Shown here piece after piece: positions 8,794-16,322 of a stretch of DNA of 32,233 bases; position 1 is the first letter of the stretch, and the number at the start of each line of letters is the position of its first letter. Location of the stretch: NCBI GenBank assembly GCA_017439425.1, contig JAFSJE010000042.1, forward strand, positions 1 to 32,233. The letters are read 5' to 3'. The stretch is from Oscillospiraceae bacterium. Its GTDB lineage: Bacteria; Bacillota; Clostridia; Oscillospirales; Oscillospiraceae. The notes under the pieces are model-generated. The model did not search any database, was not told the DNA's origin, and was given only the letters and a program-made list of their open reading frames with translations. Both the position numbers and the translations under genes were made by a program.

Positions 8794-8816
8794 AGGGAGG
8801 GGAAATTCCCCTCCCT
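8794..8816. other. Perfect inverted repeat between glgD and glgA
   Basis: GGGAGGGGAA at 8795-8804 is an exact inverted match to TTCCCCTCCC at 8806-8815, with one central base. No T-run follows, so termination would be weak at best. It could stabilise the upstream glgBPCD message or attenuate glgA. The glgA Shine-Dalgarno GAGGTGA at 8841-8847 lies outside it. Confidence 0.65.
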
Positions 8817-8854
8817 TATGAGAATATTCCCTTCTTTCAAGAGGTGAAAGTACA

Positions 8855-10483
8855 ATGAAAAGAAGAATGAACGTTCTTTTTGCCGCCTTTGAGGCTGTCC
8901 CGTTTATGAAGACCGGAGGCCTCGGCGACGTCGCAGGCTCTCTGCCTGAGGCGCTGAACGGCGCCGGATGCGACGCAAGAGTTATCATGCCAAATTTCTC
9001 CGGCATTCCCCAGGAGTACCGCGATGAGATGGTGCATCTCTGTGATTTCTACGTCCCCCTTGCGTGGCGCAACCTCTACTGCGGCATCGAGACACTTACA
9101 AGACGCGGCGTGACCTATTACTTTGTCGATAACGAGTATTACTTCAACCGCGGCTCCGCCTACGGCTACTTTGATGACGGCGAGCGCATCGCCTTTTTCT
9201 CAAAGGCAGTCGTTGAGGCGATACAGTATCTTCCGGACTTCCCGGTGGATATTCTCCATGCCAATGACTGGCACACCGCGCTCAGCCCCGTATTCCTCCG
9301 CGAGTTCTACCGCGGCATTGAGGCTTATGACCGCATCAAGACTGTTTTCACAGTCCACAACCTTAAATTCCAGGGTCAGATGTCCGATTACGTCCTCTCC
9401 GACGTGCTCGGACTTGCCGGGATCCCGGCTGCCGCCGATCAGCTCAGAATGGATAAGGACAGCATTGACTTCATGAAGGGCGCGCTCTGCTATTCCGATG
9501 TTCTGACGACGGTTTCGCCAACCTATACCGAGGAGGTTCAGCGCCCGTTCTTCGGCGAGCATCTCGACGGCATTTTCCGCCGCCGCTCCAACGTGCTCTA
9601 CGGCGTTATGAACGGAATCGACTATGTCGAGTGGGATCCGTCCACTGATCCGTTCCTCACAAACCACTTCTCAAAGGCTGACCTTAGCGGCAAGGCGGAG
9701 CAGAAAAAGGCGCTTCAGGAGGAGCTCGGTCTTGACGTTGACGAGAATATCCCGCTTGTCGTCATGATCGGCCGCCTCACCGAGCAGAAGGGTCTTGACC
9801 TTGTTGCCCGCGTGATCGAGGAGATGCTCTATAAGCCCGTGCAGCTCGCGGTGCTCGGCACCGGCGACGCGAAGTACGAGGATATGCTGCGCTACTATGC
9901 GTGGAAGTTCCCGGGGCGCATGAGCGCCTGCGTCACCTTCGACAACTCCCTCAGCCACCGTATGTACGCCGGCGCGGATATGCTGCTCATGCCCTCGCTC
10001 TTCGAGCCCTGCGGCTTGAGCCAGATGATAGCCATGCGCTACGGCACTCTGCCCGTTGTGCGCGAGACCGGCGGCCTGAAGGATTCTGTCATGCCGTACA
10101 ACAAGTACACTGGCGAGGGTACCGGCTTCTCGTTTGCAAACTACAACGCTCACGAGATGCTCTACACCGTTCAGCACGCCACTGATCTCTTCCAGAACGA
10201 CAAGGAAACCTGGAAGAAGCTTCAGGAGCAGGCGATGTCGGCGGATTTCAGCTGGTCGAAGGCAGCAAAGGAGTATGTAAATATTTACGTCGGACTTCAG
10301 CCCGATGTAGAGCCCGGCGACCCCGAGCCCGTAAAGACCGAGGAGAAGCCGAAGAAGGCTCCTGCAAAGAAGCCGGCAGCAGAAAAGAAGCCTGCCGCGC
10401 CGAAGAAGCCCGCAGCTGAGAAGAAACCTGCGGCAAAAAAGCCCGCGACAAAGAAAAAGTCCGAGCCTAAAGAGGAAAAATAA
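8855..10483 (+). CDS. glgA: Glycogen synthase (ADP-glucose dependent, GT5) with a Lys/Ala/Pro-rich C-terminal tail
   Basis: GlgA adds glucose from ADP-glucose to the growing alpha-1,4 chain. Residues 1 to about 480 are a complete GT5 enzyme. They include KTGGLGDV with Lys19 for ADP-glucose binding, DILHANDWHT, TVHNLKFQG, MIGRLTEQKGLD, and the C-terminal FEPCGLSQMIAMRYG with Glu384. The usual length is near 477. This protein continues to 542 with a low-complexity tail from about residue 485, built of PAAEKKP/PAAKKP-like units and strongly basic. Such tails resemble histone H1-like or surface-binding sequences; the function here is unknown. GAGGTGA lies 7 bases before the ATG. It is the last gene of the operon, followed at once by a strong terminator. 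Confidence 0.95.
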   Translation: MKRRMNVLFAAFEAVPFMKTGGLGDVAGSLPEALNGAGCDARVIMPNFSGIPQEYRDEMVHLCDFYVPLAWRNLYCGIETLTRRGVTYYFVDNEYYFNRGSAYGYFDDGERIAFFSKAVVEAIQYLPDFPVDILHANDWHTALSPVFLREFYRGIEAYDRIKTVFTVHNLKFQGQMSDYVLSDVLGLAGIPAAADQLRMDKDSIDFMKGALCYSDVLTTVSPTYTEEVQRPFFGEHLDGIFRRRSNVLYGVMNGIDYVEWDPSTDPFLTNHFSKADLSGKAEQKKALQEELGLDVDENIPLVVMIGRLTEQKGLDLVARVIEEMLYKPVQLAVLGTGDAKYEDMLRYYAWKFPGRMSACVTFDNSLSHRMYAGADMLLMPSLFEPCGLSQMIAMRYGTLPVVRETGGLKDSVMPYNKYTGEGTGFSFANYNAHEMLYTVQHATDLFQNDKETWKKLQEQAMSADFSWSKAAKEYVNIYVGLQPDVEPGDPEPVKTEEKPKKAPAKKPAAEKKPAAPKKPAAEKKPAAKKPATKKKSEPKEEK

Positions 10484-10488
10484 TAAAC

Positions 10489-10531
10489 CCGGAGCTGTGA
10501 TCTGATTGATTTTCACAGCTCCGGTCTTTTT
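10489..10531 (+). terminator. Rho-independent terminator of the glg operon
   Basis: Twelve-base perfect stem, CCGGAGCTGTGA (10489-10500) with TCACAGCTCCGG (10513-10524), a 12-base loop, then TCTTTTT. Its end overlaps the stop codon of the convergent gene on the minus strand. Confidence 0.9.
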
Positions 10532-11081
10532 ATCTTATGGTTTTTTGTGCCTCTTTGACTATCGCCTCGGGGTCAGCACCGTTAATGTCGAGTCCGAGCG
10601 CTTTGATGAGGTTTACCTCGGGTATTCCGTAGTAGCCCTGCGCGAGCGCCTTGACGTAGCCGAAGCCGAACTCCTCGGGGAAGTAGTAGCCTCCGGCGGT
10701 GGTGACGTAGGTGAGCTTATGCGCACGACATAGTCCTTGGGGAATGCCCTCCGGAGTATAGACAAAGGTCACGCCGAGAACGTTTATCTGCTCGAAATAC
10801 TGCTTCAGAGAGGCAGGGAAGGAAAGATCCCAGAACGGCGCGGCGATAACGATCTCGTCAGCTGAGGCAAACTGCCTCGCAAGGCTGAACGCCGGATCGT
10901 CAAAATTGCGCGCGGCTATGAGAGCGTCGCGCATTTCTAAAAACTGCGCGTCCGCGACGGGGAAGAATATTTTATCGAGCCGGACTTCCTCAATTGTGTC
11001 AGTCAAAGTTGACAGATATGTGTCCGCGAGCCGCTTCGTGCGCGACTCGGCGCGCGTGCAGGCGTTAATAAATAATGTCAT
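10530..11081 (-). CDS. FMN-dependent NAD(P)H oxidoreductase, AzoR/flavodoxin_2 family
   Basis: The family is made of flavodoxin-fold enzymes that pass two electrons from NAD(P)H to quinones, azo compounds or similar acceptors. The 183-residue protein begins with the FMN phosphate loop region (FINACTRAESRTKRLAD). It then shows the typical AAPFWDLSFPASLKQYFEQ and GVTFVYTPEGIPQGL blocks, and the FMN-contacting TTAGGYY. A longer reading frame starts at 11114. I chose ATG 11081 because GGAGGTG sits 6 bases upstream and the family starts here. It is a single gene converging on glgA. The physiological acceptor cannot be deduced, so no gene symbol is given. Confidence 0.85.
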   Translation of the reverse strand: MTLFINACTRAESRTKRLADTYLSTLTDTIEEVRLDKIFFPVADAQFLEMRDALIAARNFDDPAFSLARQFASADEIVIAAPFWDLSFPASLKQYFEQINVLGVTFVYTPEGIPQGLCRAHKLTYVTTAGGYYFPEEFGFGYVKALAQGYYGIPEVNLIKALGLDINGADPEAIVKEAQKTIR

Positions 11082-11102
11082 CACAGCACCTCCGTTTTGA
11101 AG

Positions 11103-11108
11103 AGTATA
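11103..11108 (-). promoter_or_regulatory. Possible -10 element of the oxidoreductase gene
   Basis: On the minus strand TATACT lies 22 bases upstream of the start codon, just before the GGAGGTG site. No clear -35 hexamer lies 16-18 bases further up, so this is tentative. Confidence 0.3.
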
Positions 11109-11238
11109 GCACATTTTTGAGGAAAAGAGAAGGAAAGATTCGCGTGCATCCGGTATTGCCCAGTTTTCGGACTGGTCAACAAATATGGAGATATTAAAAA
11201 ACCGTCACTTCGCACAAAAGTGCATAAATAAGGGAAAC

Positions 11239-11280
11239 CAAAAAAGAAAACCCTTGAAACCTAATGATTTCAAGGGTTTT
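11239..11280 (-). terminator. Rho-independent terminator of tRNA-Ser
   Basis: Perfect 13-base stem, arms at 11247-11259 and 11268-11280, with an 8-base loop. Read on the minus strand it is followed by a T-rich run (TTTTCTTTTTT). It starts two bases after the tRNA 3' end. Confidence 0.9.
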
Positions 11281-11282
11281 CA

Positions 11283-11374
11283 TGGCGGAGAAGGAGAGAT
11301 TCGAACTCTCGAACGGCTTTTGACCGTTACACGATTTCCAATCGTGCGCGCTCGACCAACTACGCGACTTCTCC
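11283..11374 (-). tRNA. tRNA-Ser, anticodon GGA
   Basis: The 92-base length and long variable arm are typical of serine tRNA. The acceptor stem GGAGAAG pairs with CTTCTCC, followed by discriminator G and an encoded CCA. The anticodon arm CACGATT-GGA-AATCGTG gives anticodon GGA, reading UCC and UCU. The T arm carries GTTCGAATC. The gene is monocistronic, with a near-perfect promoter upstream and a terminator immediately downstream. Confidence 0.97.
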
Positions 11375-11414
11375 ATTCGTTGGTTGAACTGAAGCTTATC
11401 CAGAAAGCTTAATT

Positions 11415-11443
11415 ATTATAATAAAAGATACTTGAGTTGTCAA
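11415..11443 (-). promoter_or_regulatory. Consensus SigA promoter of tRNA-Ser
   Basis: On the minus strand: TTGACA (11438-11443), 17 bases, TATAAT (11415-11420). Both hexamers are perfect consensus, as expected for a stable RNA gene. The start would be near 11408, giving a 5' leader of about 34 bases. Confidence 0.9.
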
Positions 11444-11460
11444 GAGTTTTTTAGTATACT
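11432..11460 (+). promoter_or_regulatory. SigA promoter of the C_GCAxxG gene, back to back with the tRNA promoter
   Basis: TTGAGT (11432-11437), 17 bases, TATACT (11455-11460). Its -35 directly abuts the -35 of the minus-strand tRNA promoter. The transcript would start near 11467, 20 bases before the ATG. Confidence 0.7.
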
Positions 11461-11486
11461 GGAGAAAAAACTTGGGGGGAAGTCCT

Positions 11487-11873
11487 ATGAACATAGAAGA
11501 ACGCGCGGAGAGAGCGGCCGAGTGGAAGCGAACGGGCAGATACAACTGCTGTCAGGCGGTGGTGATGGCGCTCATCGACGAAACCGGTCTTACCGAGGAG
11601 CAGGCGAGGGCGGTCGCCTCCGGCTTCTGCGTAGGCATGGGAACGATGGAAAACACCTGCGGAGCCCTTATCGGCGCAGGAATGGTTGCCGGACTGAAGG
11701 TCGGCGGGCAGGGCACTGTGCGCTTTACGCGCGCGCTGACCGAGCGGTTCCGCGCGAAATGCGGAGCGCTTCTCTGCAAGGAGCTGAAGGGCATAGAGAC
11801 CGGCAGAATCATATGCCCGTGCGATGAGTGCGTGCGCAGCGCCGTTCTCGCATACGGAGAGATAATGGTATAA
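11487..11873 (+). CDS. C_GCAxxG_C_C family protein (putative redox protein)
   Basis: This 128-residue protein matches the cysteine-rich C_GCAxxG_C_C family, found in anaerobes and thought to be redox-related but of uncertain role. Cysteines are at 21, 22, 48, 58, 92, 97, 110, 112 and 115. The hallmark block is CGALIGAGM (58-66), the C-GCA-x-x-G motif in the form C-GAL-I-G. The later CGALLCKELKG and the closing CPCDEC are also typical. The frame could be extended to a TTG at 11472, but ATG 11487 has a GGGGGGAAG ribosome site just before it. It is a single gene. The cysteines suggest a metal or iron-sulphur site, which the sequence cannot prove. Confidence 0.88.
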   Translation: MNIEERAERAAEWKRTGRYNCCQAVVMALIDETGLTEEQARAVASGFCVGMGTMENTCGALIGAGMVAGLKVGGQGTVRFTRALTERFRAKCGALLCKELKGIETGRIICPCDECVRSAVLAYGEIMV

Positions 11874-11878
11874 ACATA

Positions 11879-11900
11879 GGGCGCGGGAAAACCCGCGCCC
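11879..11900. terminator. GC-rich hairpin between convergent genes
   Basis: GGGCGCGGG (11879-11887) pairs perfectly with CCCGCGCCC (11892-11900) around an AAAA loop. It sits just after both stop codons. Only weak T/A-rich sequence follows on either side, so termination efficiency is uncertain. Confidence 0.6.
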
Positions 11901-11905
11901 TGAGC

Positions 11906-13012
11906 TTATATATTCGTCTTGCCCTTAATAAGAATATCCGCGATGCGCTTGGACGCGAAGCCGTCGCCGTAGGGATTCTCGGCGTTGCTCATCGCGTCGT
12001 AGAGCTCCTCGTCGGTCAGGAGAGCCTTGAAGGTCCGGTAAATATTCTCCTCGTCGGTGCCGACGATTCTCAGCGTACCGGCGGCGACTCCCTCCGGGCG
12101 CTCCGTGACCTCGCGAAGAACGAGCACCGGCTTGCCGAGCGACGGAGCCTCCTCCTGAATTCCACCGGAGTCGGTGAGTATCATATAGCTGCGCGCGAGA
12201 AAATTGTGGAACGCCATAACGTCGATGGGCTCGGTGATGCGAATGCGGTCGCAGCCGGAGAGGGTATCCTCGGCGGCCTTGCGGACGAGGGGGTTGAGAT
12301 GGACAGGGTAGAGCACCTTGACGTCCGGAAACTCCTCAACGACCCTGCGTATTCCGCGGAAGATCGAATAAAGCGGCTTGCCCCAGTTCTCACGGCGGTG
12401 CGCGGTCAGAATAACGAGTCTCGAACCTTCCGCCCAATCGAGGTCGGGATGGCTGAAATCACTGACGACCGTGGTACCGAGTGCGTCGATCGCGGTGTTG
12501 CCGGTGACCCAGATCGTGTCGGGATTTTTGCCCTCCTTGATGAGATTCGCGCGGGCGTTGACGGTGGGGGCAAAGTTGTATTTTGCGAGTATTCCGACCG
12601 CCTCGCGGTTGAACTCCTCGGGGTAGGGGGCGCTTATATCGTAGGTGCGCAGACCCGCCTCTACGTGGCCGACGGGTACGTTCATATAGAAGCAGGTGAG
12701 AGCGGCTGCGAAGGTAGTCGTCGTGTCGCCGTGGACGAGCACAACATCGGGCTTTTCCTTCTCGATAACAGGGCGCAGACCCTCCATAACGCGCTCTGTG
12801 ACCTCAAAAAGCGTCTGCCCCTGGTGCATAACGGCGAGATCGTAATCCGGTGTTACCTCAAAGGCGTCCAGCACCTGCTGGAGCATTTCGCGGTGCTGAC
12901 CTGTCACACAGACGACGGTTTCGACCTGACTGCGGCTCTTGAGCTCCTTGACGAGCGGACACATTTTTATCGCCTCGGGTCGGGTTCCGAAGACAAGCAT
13001 TATTTTTTTCAT
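11906..13012 (-). CDS. wecB: UDP-N-acetylglucosamine 2-epimerase (non-hydrolysing)
   Basis: The enzyme interconverts UDP-GlcNAc and UDP-ManNAc, feeding ManNAc into cell-wall polymers such as teichoic-acid linkage units or capsule. The 368-residue protein has the family blocks FGTRPEAIK (8-16), VCVTGQHREML, HGDTTTTFAAAL, GHVEAGLRTYD, HRRENWG starting at His205, and LTDSGGIQEEA. The length is normal. A longer frame begins at 13090, but the conserved MKKIMLVFGTRPEA start is at 13012. The ribosome site there is weak. The gene has its own promoter at 13132-13160 and a leader containing a large palindrome. No other polysaccharide gene lies next to it. Confidence 0.94.
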   Translation of the reverse strand: MKKIMLVFGTRPEAIKMCPLVKELKSRSQVETVVCVTGQHREMLQQVLDAFEVTPDYDLAVMHQGQTLFEVTERVMEGLRPVIEKEKPDVVLVHGDTTTTFAAALTCFYMNVPVGHVEAGLRTYDISAPYPEEFNREAVGILAKYNFAPTVNARANLIKEGKNPDTIWVTGNTAIDALGTTVVSDFSHPDLDWAEGSRLVILTAHRRENWGKPLYSIFRGIRRVVEEFPDVKVLYPVHLNPLVRKAAEDTLSGCDRIRITEPIDVMAFHNFLARSYMILTDSGGIQEEAPSLGKPVLVLREVTERPEGVAAGTLRIVGTDEENIYRTFKALLTDEELYDAMSNAENPYGDGFASKRIADILIKGKTNI

Positions 13013-13070
13013 ATCTTTATGACCATTCCCTTTGCAAAAGCTTAAGGCACAAAACGGCTTGGATTTCAAC

Positions 13071-13094
13071 AAGTTTGAAACTTGTTTCAAACTT
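13071..13094. promoter_or_regulatory. Perfect 24-base palindrome in the wecB leader
   Basis: AAGTTTGAAAC (13071-13081) and GTTTCAAACTT (13084-13094) are exact inverted copies separated by two bases. The site lies about 30-55 bases downstream of the predicted wecB start and about 95-120 bases upstream of the divergent XRE promoter. It suits a dimeric regulator or an RNA hairpin. The neighbouring XRE protein is one candidate binder. Confidence 0.55.
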
Positions 13095-13131
13095 ATCCTT
13101 CCTCACGAAAGCCCCAAATTTCCACAAATAA

Positions 13132-13160
13132 AGTATAGCATTATTCCGCGCAAAAAACAA
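13132..13160 (-). promoter_or_regulatory. Putative SigA promoter of wecB
   Basis: On the minus strand: TTGTTT (13155-13160), 17 bases, TATACT (13132-13137). The transcript would have a leader of over 100 bases containing the palindrome at 13071-13094. Confidence 0.65.
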
Positions 13161-13188
13161 CTTATATTTTCGGGCAACTGCGCGTTGC

Positions 13189-13217
13189 TTGCAATTAATG
13201 TGAGTTCAATCTATAAT
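13189..13217 (+). promoter_or_regulatory. SigA promoter of the XRE regulator gene
   Basis: TTGCAA (13189-13194), 17 bases, TATAAT (13212-13217). Transcription would begin near 13224, at the edge of the AAGGGGG ribosome site (13226-13232), so the leader is only about 16 bases. Confidence 0.75.
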
Positions 13218-13239
13218 GCAAGAAAAAGGGGGCTTGCGT

Positions 13240-14004
13240 ATGAATACGAAGGATATAATCTACGGGCTGAGAACCAAATCCGGCTTGTCGCAGGCGGAGC
13301 TTGCGGAAAAGCTTTTTGTATCGCGGCAGGCAGTCTCGCGCTGGGAAAATGGCGAGACAGTTCCGAATACAGAGGCTCTGAAGCTGCTCTCGAGAGTTTT
13401 TGACGTCTCCATCAATACGCTCCTCGGGTCTCCGCGGCAGCTTATATGCCAATGCTGCGGAATGCCGCTCGATGATTCGATCCTCGGCAAGGACAGCGAC
13501 GGAGCGCTGAACGAGAACTACTGCCAGTGGTGCTATGCTGACGGCACGTACGTTTACAGCGATATGGACGAGCTTATCGACGTCTGCGCCGCAAACATGG
13601 CAGAGAACGGCTTTACCGACAGCGAAGCGCGGGCGATACTCAGAGAGAACCTCCCGAAGCTCGACTATTGGAAGCGCTACGAGGAGCTTTCCGACAACGG
13701 CAAATTTGAGGAATTCAAGCGCAAGCTTATCGACGAGATAAATGAGCTCGCCATACCCGGCCTGCCGCGCCTTGAGAGGCTCAACGCTCTCGCGGGGAGC
13801 TGCGTAAACCTCGAATACCGGCTTCCGGGCGGGCAGAGAGTGAAGTTTCTGAACGACCGCACGACCTATCTGGGAAATCAGCTCGAATCGGAGTTCGGCG
13901 GGGACAGATGTTTCGGAGTGCTGGCGAATATGGATTTCATTCTTGTCTGCACCTATGAAAAAAACGGCGAAAATCCGGAGCTTGTACTGTACAAGAAAAG
14001 ATAG
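13240..14004 (+). CDS. XRE-family transcriptional regulator with zinc-ribbon domain
   Basis: Residues 4-62 form a Cro/CI helix-turn-helix (LSQAELAEKLFVSRQAVSRWENG, then VPNTEALKLLSRVFDVSINTLLG). Next comes a putative zinc-ribbon domain with two CxxC pairs, Cys70/Cys73 in CQCCGMPL and Cys95/Cys98 in YCQWCY. That block (CGMPL ... ENYCQWCYADG) is typical of the PF12674-type domain, which also occurs as a stand-alone protein. The last 80 residues (from about IPGLPRLERLNALAGSCVNLEYRLPGGQ) I do not recognise. The total is 254 residues. ATG 13240 has AAGGGGG 7 bases upstream; the ATG at 13216 does not. Its stop codon abuts the stop of convergent spoIIE with no space between. A metal- or redox-sensing role is inferred only from the cysteines. 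Confidence 0.85.
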   Translation: MNTKDIIYGLRTKSGLSQAELAEKLFVSRQAVSRWENGETVPNTEALKLLSRVFDVSINTLLGSPRQLICQCCGMPLDDSILGKDSDGALNENYCQWCYADGTYVYSDMDELIDVCAANMAENGFTDSEARAILRENLPKLDYWKRYEELSDNGKFEEFKRKLIDEINELAIPGLPRLERLNALAGSCVNLEYRLPGGQRVKFLNDRTTYLGNQLESEFGGDRCFGVLANMDFILVCTYEKNGENPELVLYKKR

Positions 14005-16290
14005 TTAAAGCGCCTCGACCTTGACCACGACTACGGTCATATCGTCGTCAAACTCGGTTTTGCGCTTTGCGGAGGCGAGAATCCTGTCGGCAAGCTGCTG
14101 AGGTGTGCCGGAGTGGGTTCGAATGCCCTCAATGAGCCAATCCTCGCCGGAGCCCTGAGTAATGCCGTCTGTGACCATGATAATCTCATCGCCTGAGTTA
14201 ATTGAAAAGCTCGCGCTGTTTGACTTTTCTCCCGCGCTTATGCCGGTGGGGAAGAGGCTGGAGCCGAGCTTTTTTACGTTTTCGCCGCGCTTTAAGTATG
14301 ATGCCGGCGCGCCGCGCTTTGTGAGGGTAGCCGTGCCGGAAAACGTGTCTACCGCGAGGTAATCGACGGTTGAGGTCTCGACCTCAGCCTCAGAGCGCAG
14401 GAACATCGCGTGTTCGAGGAGCCTGAGACTCAGCTCCGGGGCGATTCCCGCGCACGTAAAGCGCTTCATACTGCCTACGACTGCACTGCTGAGCTTTGCC
14501 GCAGCCTCACCGGTACCCATTCCGTCGGAAATAACGAGACAGAACGCGCCGGAGTCGGTCTCGAATCCGGAAAAGCTGTCGCCGGAAACGCGCGAGCCGC
14601 GCTTTGGCTGCACCGCCGCGCCCATGCTGACTGTGAGCGGCTCGGCTGAGAGCAGAATGAGCCTCGTCGGGTCGAGACTCTCCCCCTCGCGCAGACGGCA
14701 GTCCACACTTTTACTGATCGCCTCGAGCCAATTCTCCTGCTTGCGGAGCTTCGGAAGACTCTCACTCTTTATTTCGATTCGCAGTCTGCCGCGGCCCAGC
14801 CGGAACACCGCCGCCGAGCCGTCGATGCTCATCGCAGAGAGCGCTCGCACTACCTTGCGCTCGAGTGCCGGCTCGACCTTTATGCCGCCGGAAAGCTCGC
14901 GCCCGAGGCTTCTCATCACCTCTGCAACATCGCCGTAGCGCCCGGCAGCGGAGACGCGGTTTTCTTCGATTCCCGCGCGGAAGCGGCGCCTCAGACGCAG
15001 GGCGCGCTCCTCGGAATTTATCTCGCTCGCAAGCCAGCCGATGCGACTGCACCGCTCAGTGAGCCTGTCCGGAAAGTCGCCGGGTACTATGCGCCCCTCG
15101 CCCGTAAGCTTCGGAGTGAGGTGGTTGAGAATATCGTAGGTGTCGGCGTAGTCGAGCTGCCAGCAGCGGATCTCGCTCTTGCACCCGCGGCAGACGGTTT
15201 CGGTGGCGCGGTCGTAAACGCCGGCGGGATCGTCAGCAACGTCGCCGCGGCTGACAGCTCCGGCGGTATCCGCGAGAATCGTAAACGCTTCGGCGGACAG
15301 ACCGATTCGGCGCGAGGTGTAGTCACGCGCGCGGGAGAACCCGTAATTCGAGGCTCTGAGCGGAAAAATCGCGCCGATTTTCGAGAGTATGTAATCGGGA
15401 ACGAGCATAAAAACAACGCTCGCAGCAAAGGCGTCAAACAGCGGCTGAGCAGAGCGGGTAATGCTGAAGCTCCAGACAACGCCGATCGCGTCGGCGCAGA
15501 CAAAGCTCAGAAGGAAAATCAGACGTCCGGATTTTCTGAATATACCGCCGAGCGTGGCGGCGAGAGCGTAGGTCATCGCAAAAACTCCGGCGGTGCCGGC
15601 CTGAAGATCCATCGCCGCGCCGAGCACGGTTGCGGCTATGCAGCCCATTCCGACGCCGGATTTGAACACAGCGATGAGAATAGTAAGCAGCGCGAGAGTG
15701 TGCCCTACGGAGAGAACGCCGAAAACCATCGGCTCCGCGATCCCGGCAAACGCTGTCGCCGCGAGATAACCGAGGCAGGCGAGGTGGCTCACGCGGCTCT
15801 CTCCGGTATCAGAATAGCTTGTGAGCGCAACGCGGTAAAAAAGTACGCTTCCCGCTCCGACAAAGCACTCTGTGAGATAGAGAGCAGCGGCCCTTACCCC
15901 GAAGCCCTCATCAAAGGCGTAGACAAAGCCGACGAGCGCAAAGGATACAAAGGTGACGGCAAGGGGAAACCATTTCGATTCCGCTGCCTCGGTGCTTCTG
16001 AGAGCGAGAAAGGTTACGCGCACGAGCGCGAGAATGGCGAGATACTTCACCATCATCGGCACGTCGCCGCTCAGCGCGTAGCCGATTGCCGCGCCGAAGA
16101 GACTCACAGCGCCGGCGGCGCCGACCTTTGCGGAGGCGACAAATGCCGCACCAAAGGGTGAGAACGAGCCGAAGAGCCGAAGTGACGCCGTGGCGGCGGA
16201 GAGAGCGAACCGGAGAACAAGCTCCGCAGCCCTCGCCCTGTCGATTGGTCGGATGCGCCCTATGGCGCCGGAAAGTACCTTTTGCAGCAA
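14005..16290 (-). CDS. spoIIE: Stage II sporulation protein E, membrane PP2C-type serine phosphatase
   Basis: SpoIIE dephosphorylates SpoIIAA-P, freeing SigF in the forespore, and also helps shift FtsZ to the polar septum. The 761-residue protein is slightly shorter than the B. subtilis one (827). Residues about 25-310 are a multi-pass membrane domain of roughly ten segments. A central region follows (containing VCRGCKSEIRCW, a Cys cluster). The PP2C/SpoIIE phosphatase domain runs from about residue 545 to the end. Its metal-site blocks are VISDGMGTGEAA (Asp589) and MVTDGITQGSG (Asp708). The start is TTG 16290, with GAAAGGG about 9 bases upstream. The promoter at 16323-16355 has the wide spacing seen in Spo0A-activated genes. 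Its 3' end abuts the XRE gene without a terminator. Confidence 0.95.
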   Translation of the reverse strand: MLQKVLSGAIGRIRPIDRARAAELVLRFALSAATASLRLFGSFSPFGAAFVASAKVGAAGAVSLFGAAIGYALSGDVPMMVKYLAILALVRVTFLALRSTEAAESKWFPLAVTFVSFALVGFVYAFDEGFGVRAAALYLTECFVGAGSVLFYRVALTSYSDTGESRVSHLACLGYLAATAFAGIAEPMVFGVLSVGHTLALLTILIAVFKSGVGMGCIAATVLGAAMDLQAGTAGVFAMTYALAATLGGIFRKSGRLIFLLSFVCADAIGVVWSFSITRSAQPLFDAFAASVVFMLVPDYILSKIGAIFPLRASNYGFSRARDYTSRRIGLSAEAFTILADTAGAVSRGDVADDPAGVYDRATETVCRGCKSEIRCWQLDYADTYDILNHLTPKLTGEGRIVPGDFPDRLTERCSRIGWLASEINSEERALRLRRRFRAGIEENRVSAAGRYGDVAEVMRSLGRELSGGIKVEPALERKVVRALSAMSIDGSAAVFRLGRGRLRIEIKSESLPKLRKQENWLEAISKSVDCRLREGESLDPTRLILLSAEPLTVSMGAAVQPKRGSRVSGDSFSGFETDSGAFCLVISDGMGTGEAAAKLSSAVVGSMKRFTCAGIAPELSLRLLEHAMFLRSEAEVETSTVDYLAVDTFSGTATLTKRGAPASYLKRGENVKKLGSSLFPTGISAGEKSNSASFSINSGDEIIMVTDGITQGSGEDWLIEGIRTHSGTPQQLADRILASAKRKTEFDDDMTVVVVKVEAL

Positions 16291-16322
16291 AATGATCGCC
16301 CTTTCAGATGTGTGATGGGGTA

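Noticed and set aside
11185-11412. Plus-strand reading frame of 75 residues containing GGEGEIRTLER
   Set aside because: It is antisense to tRNA-Ser and its terminator. This peptide pattern is a well-known artefact of tRNA-Ser genes.
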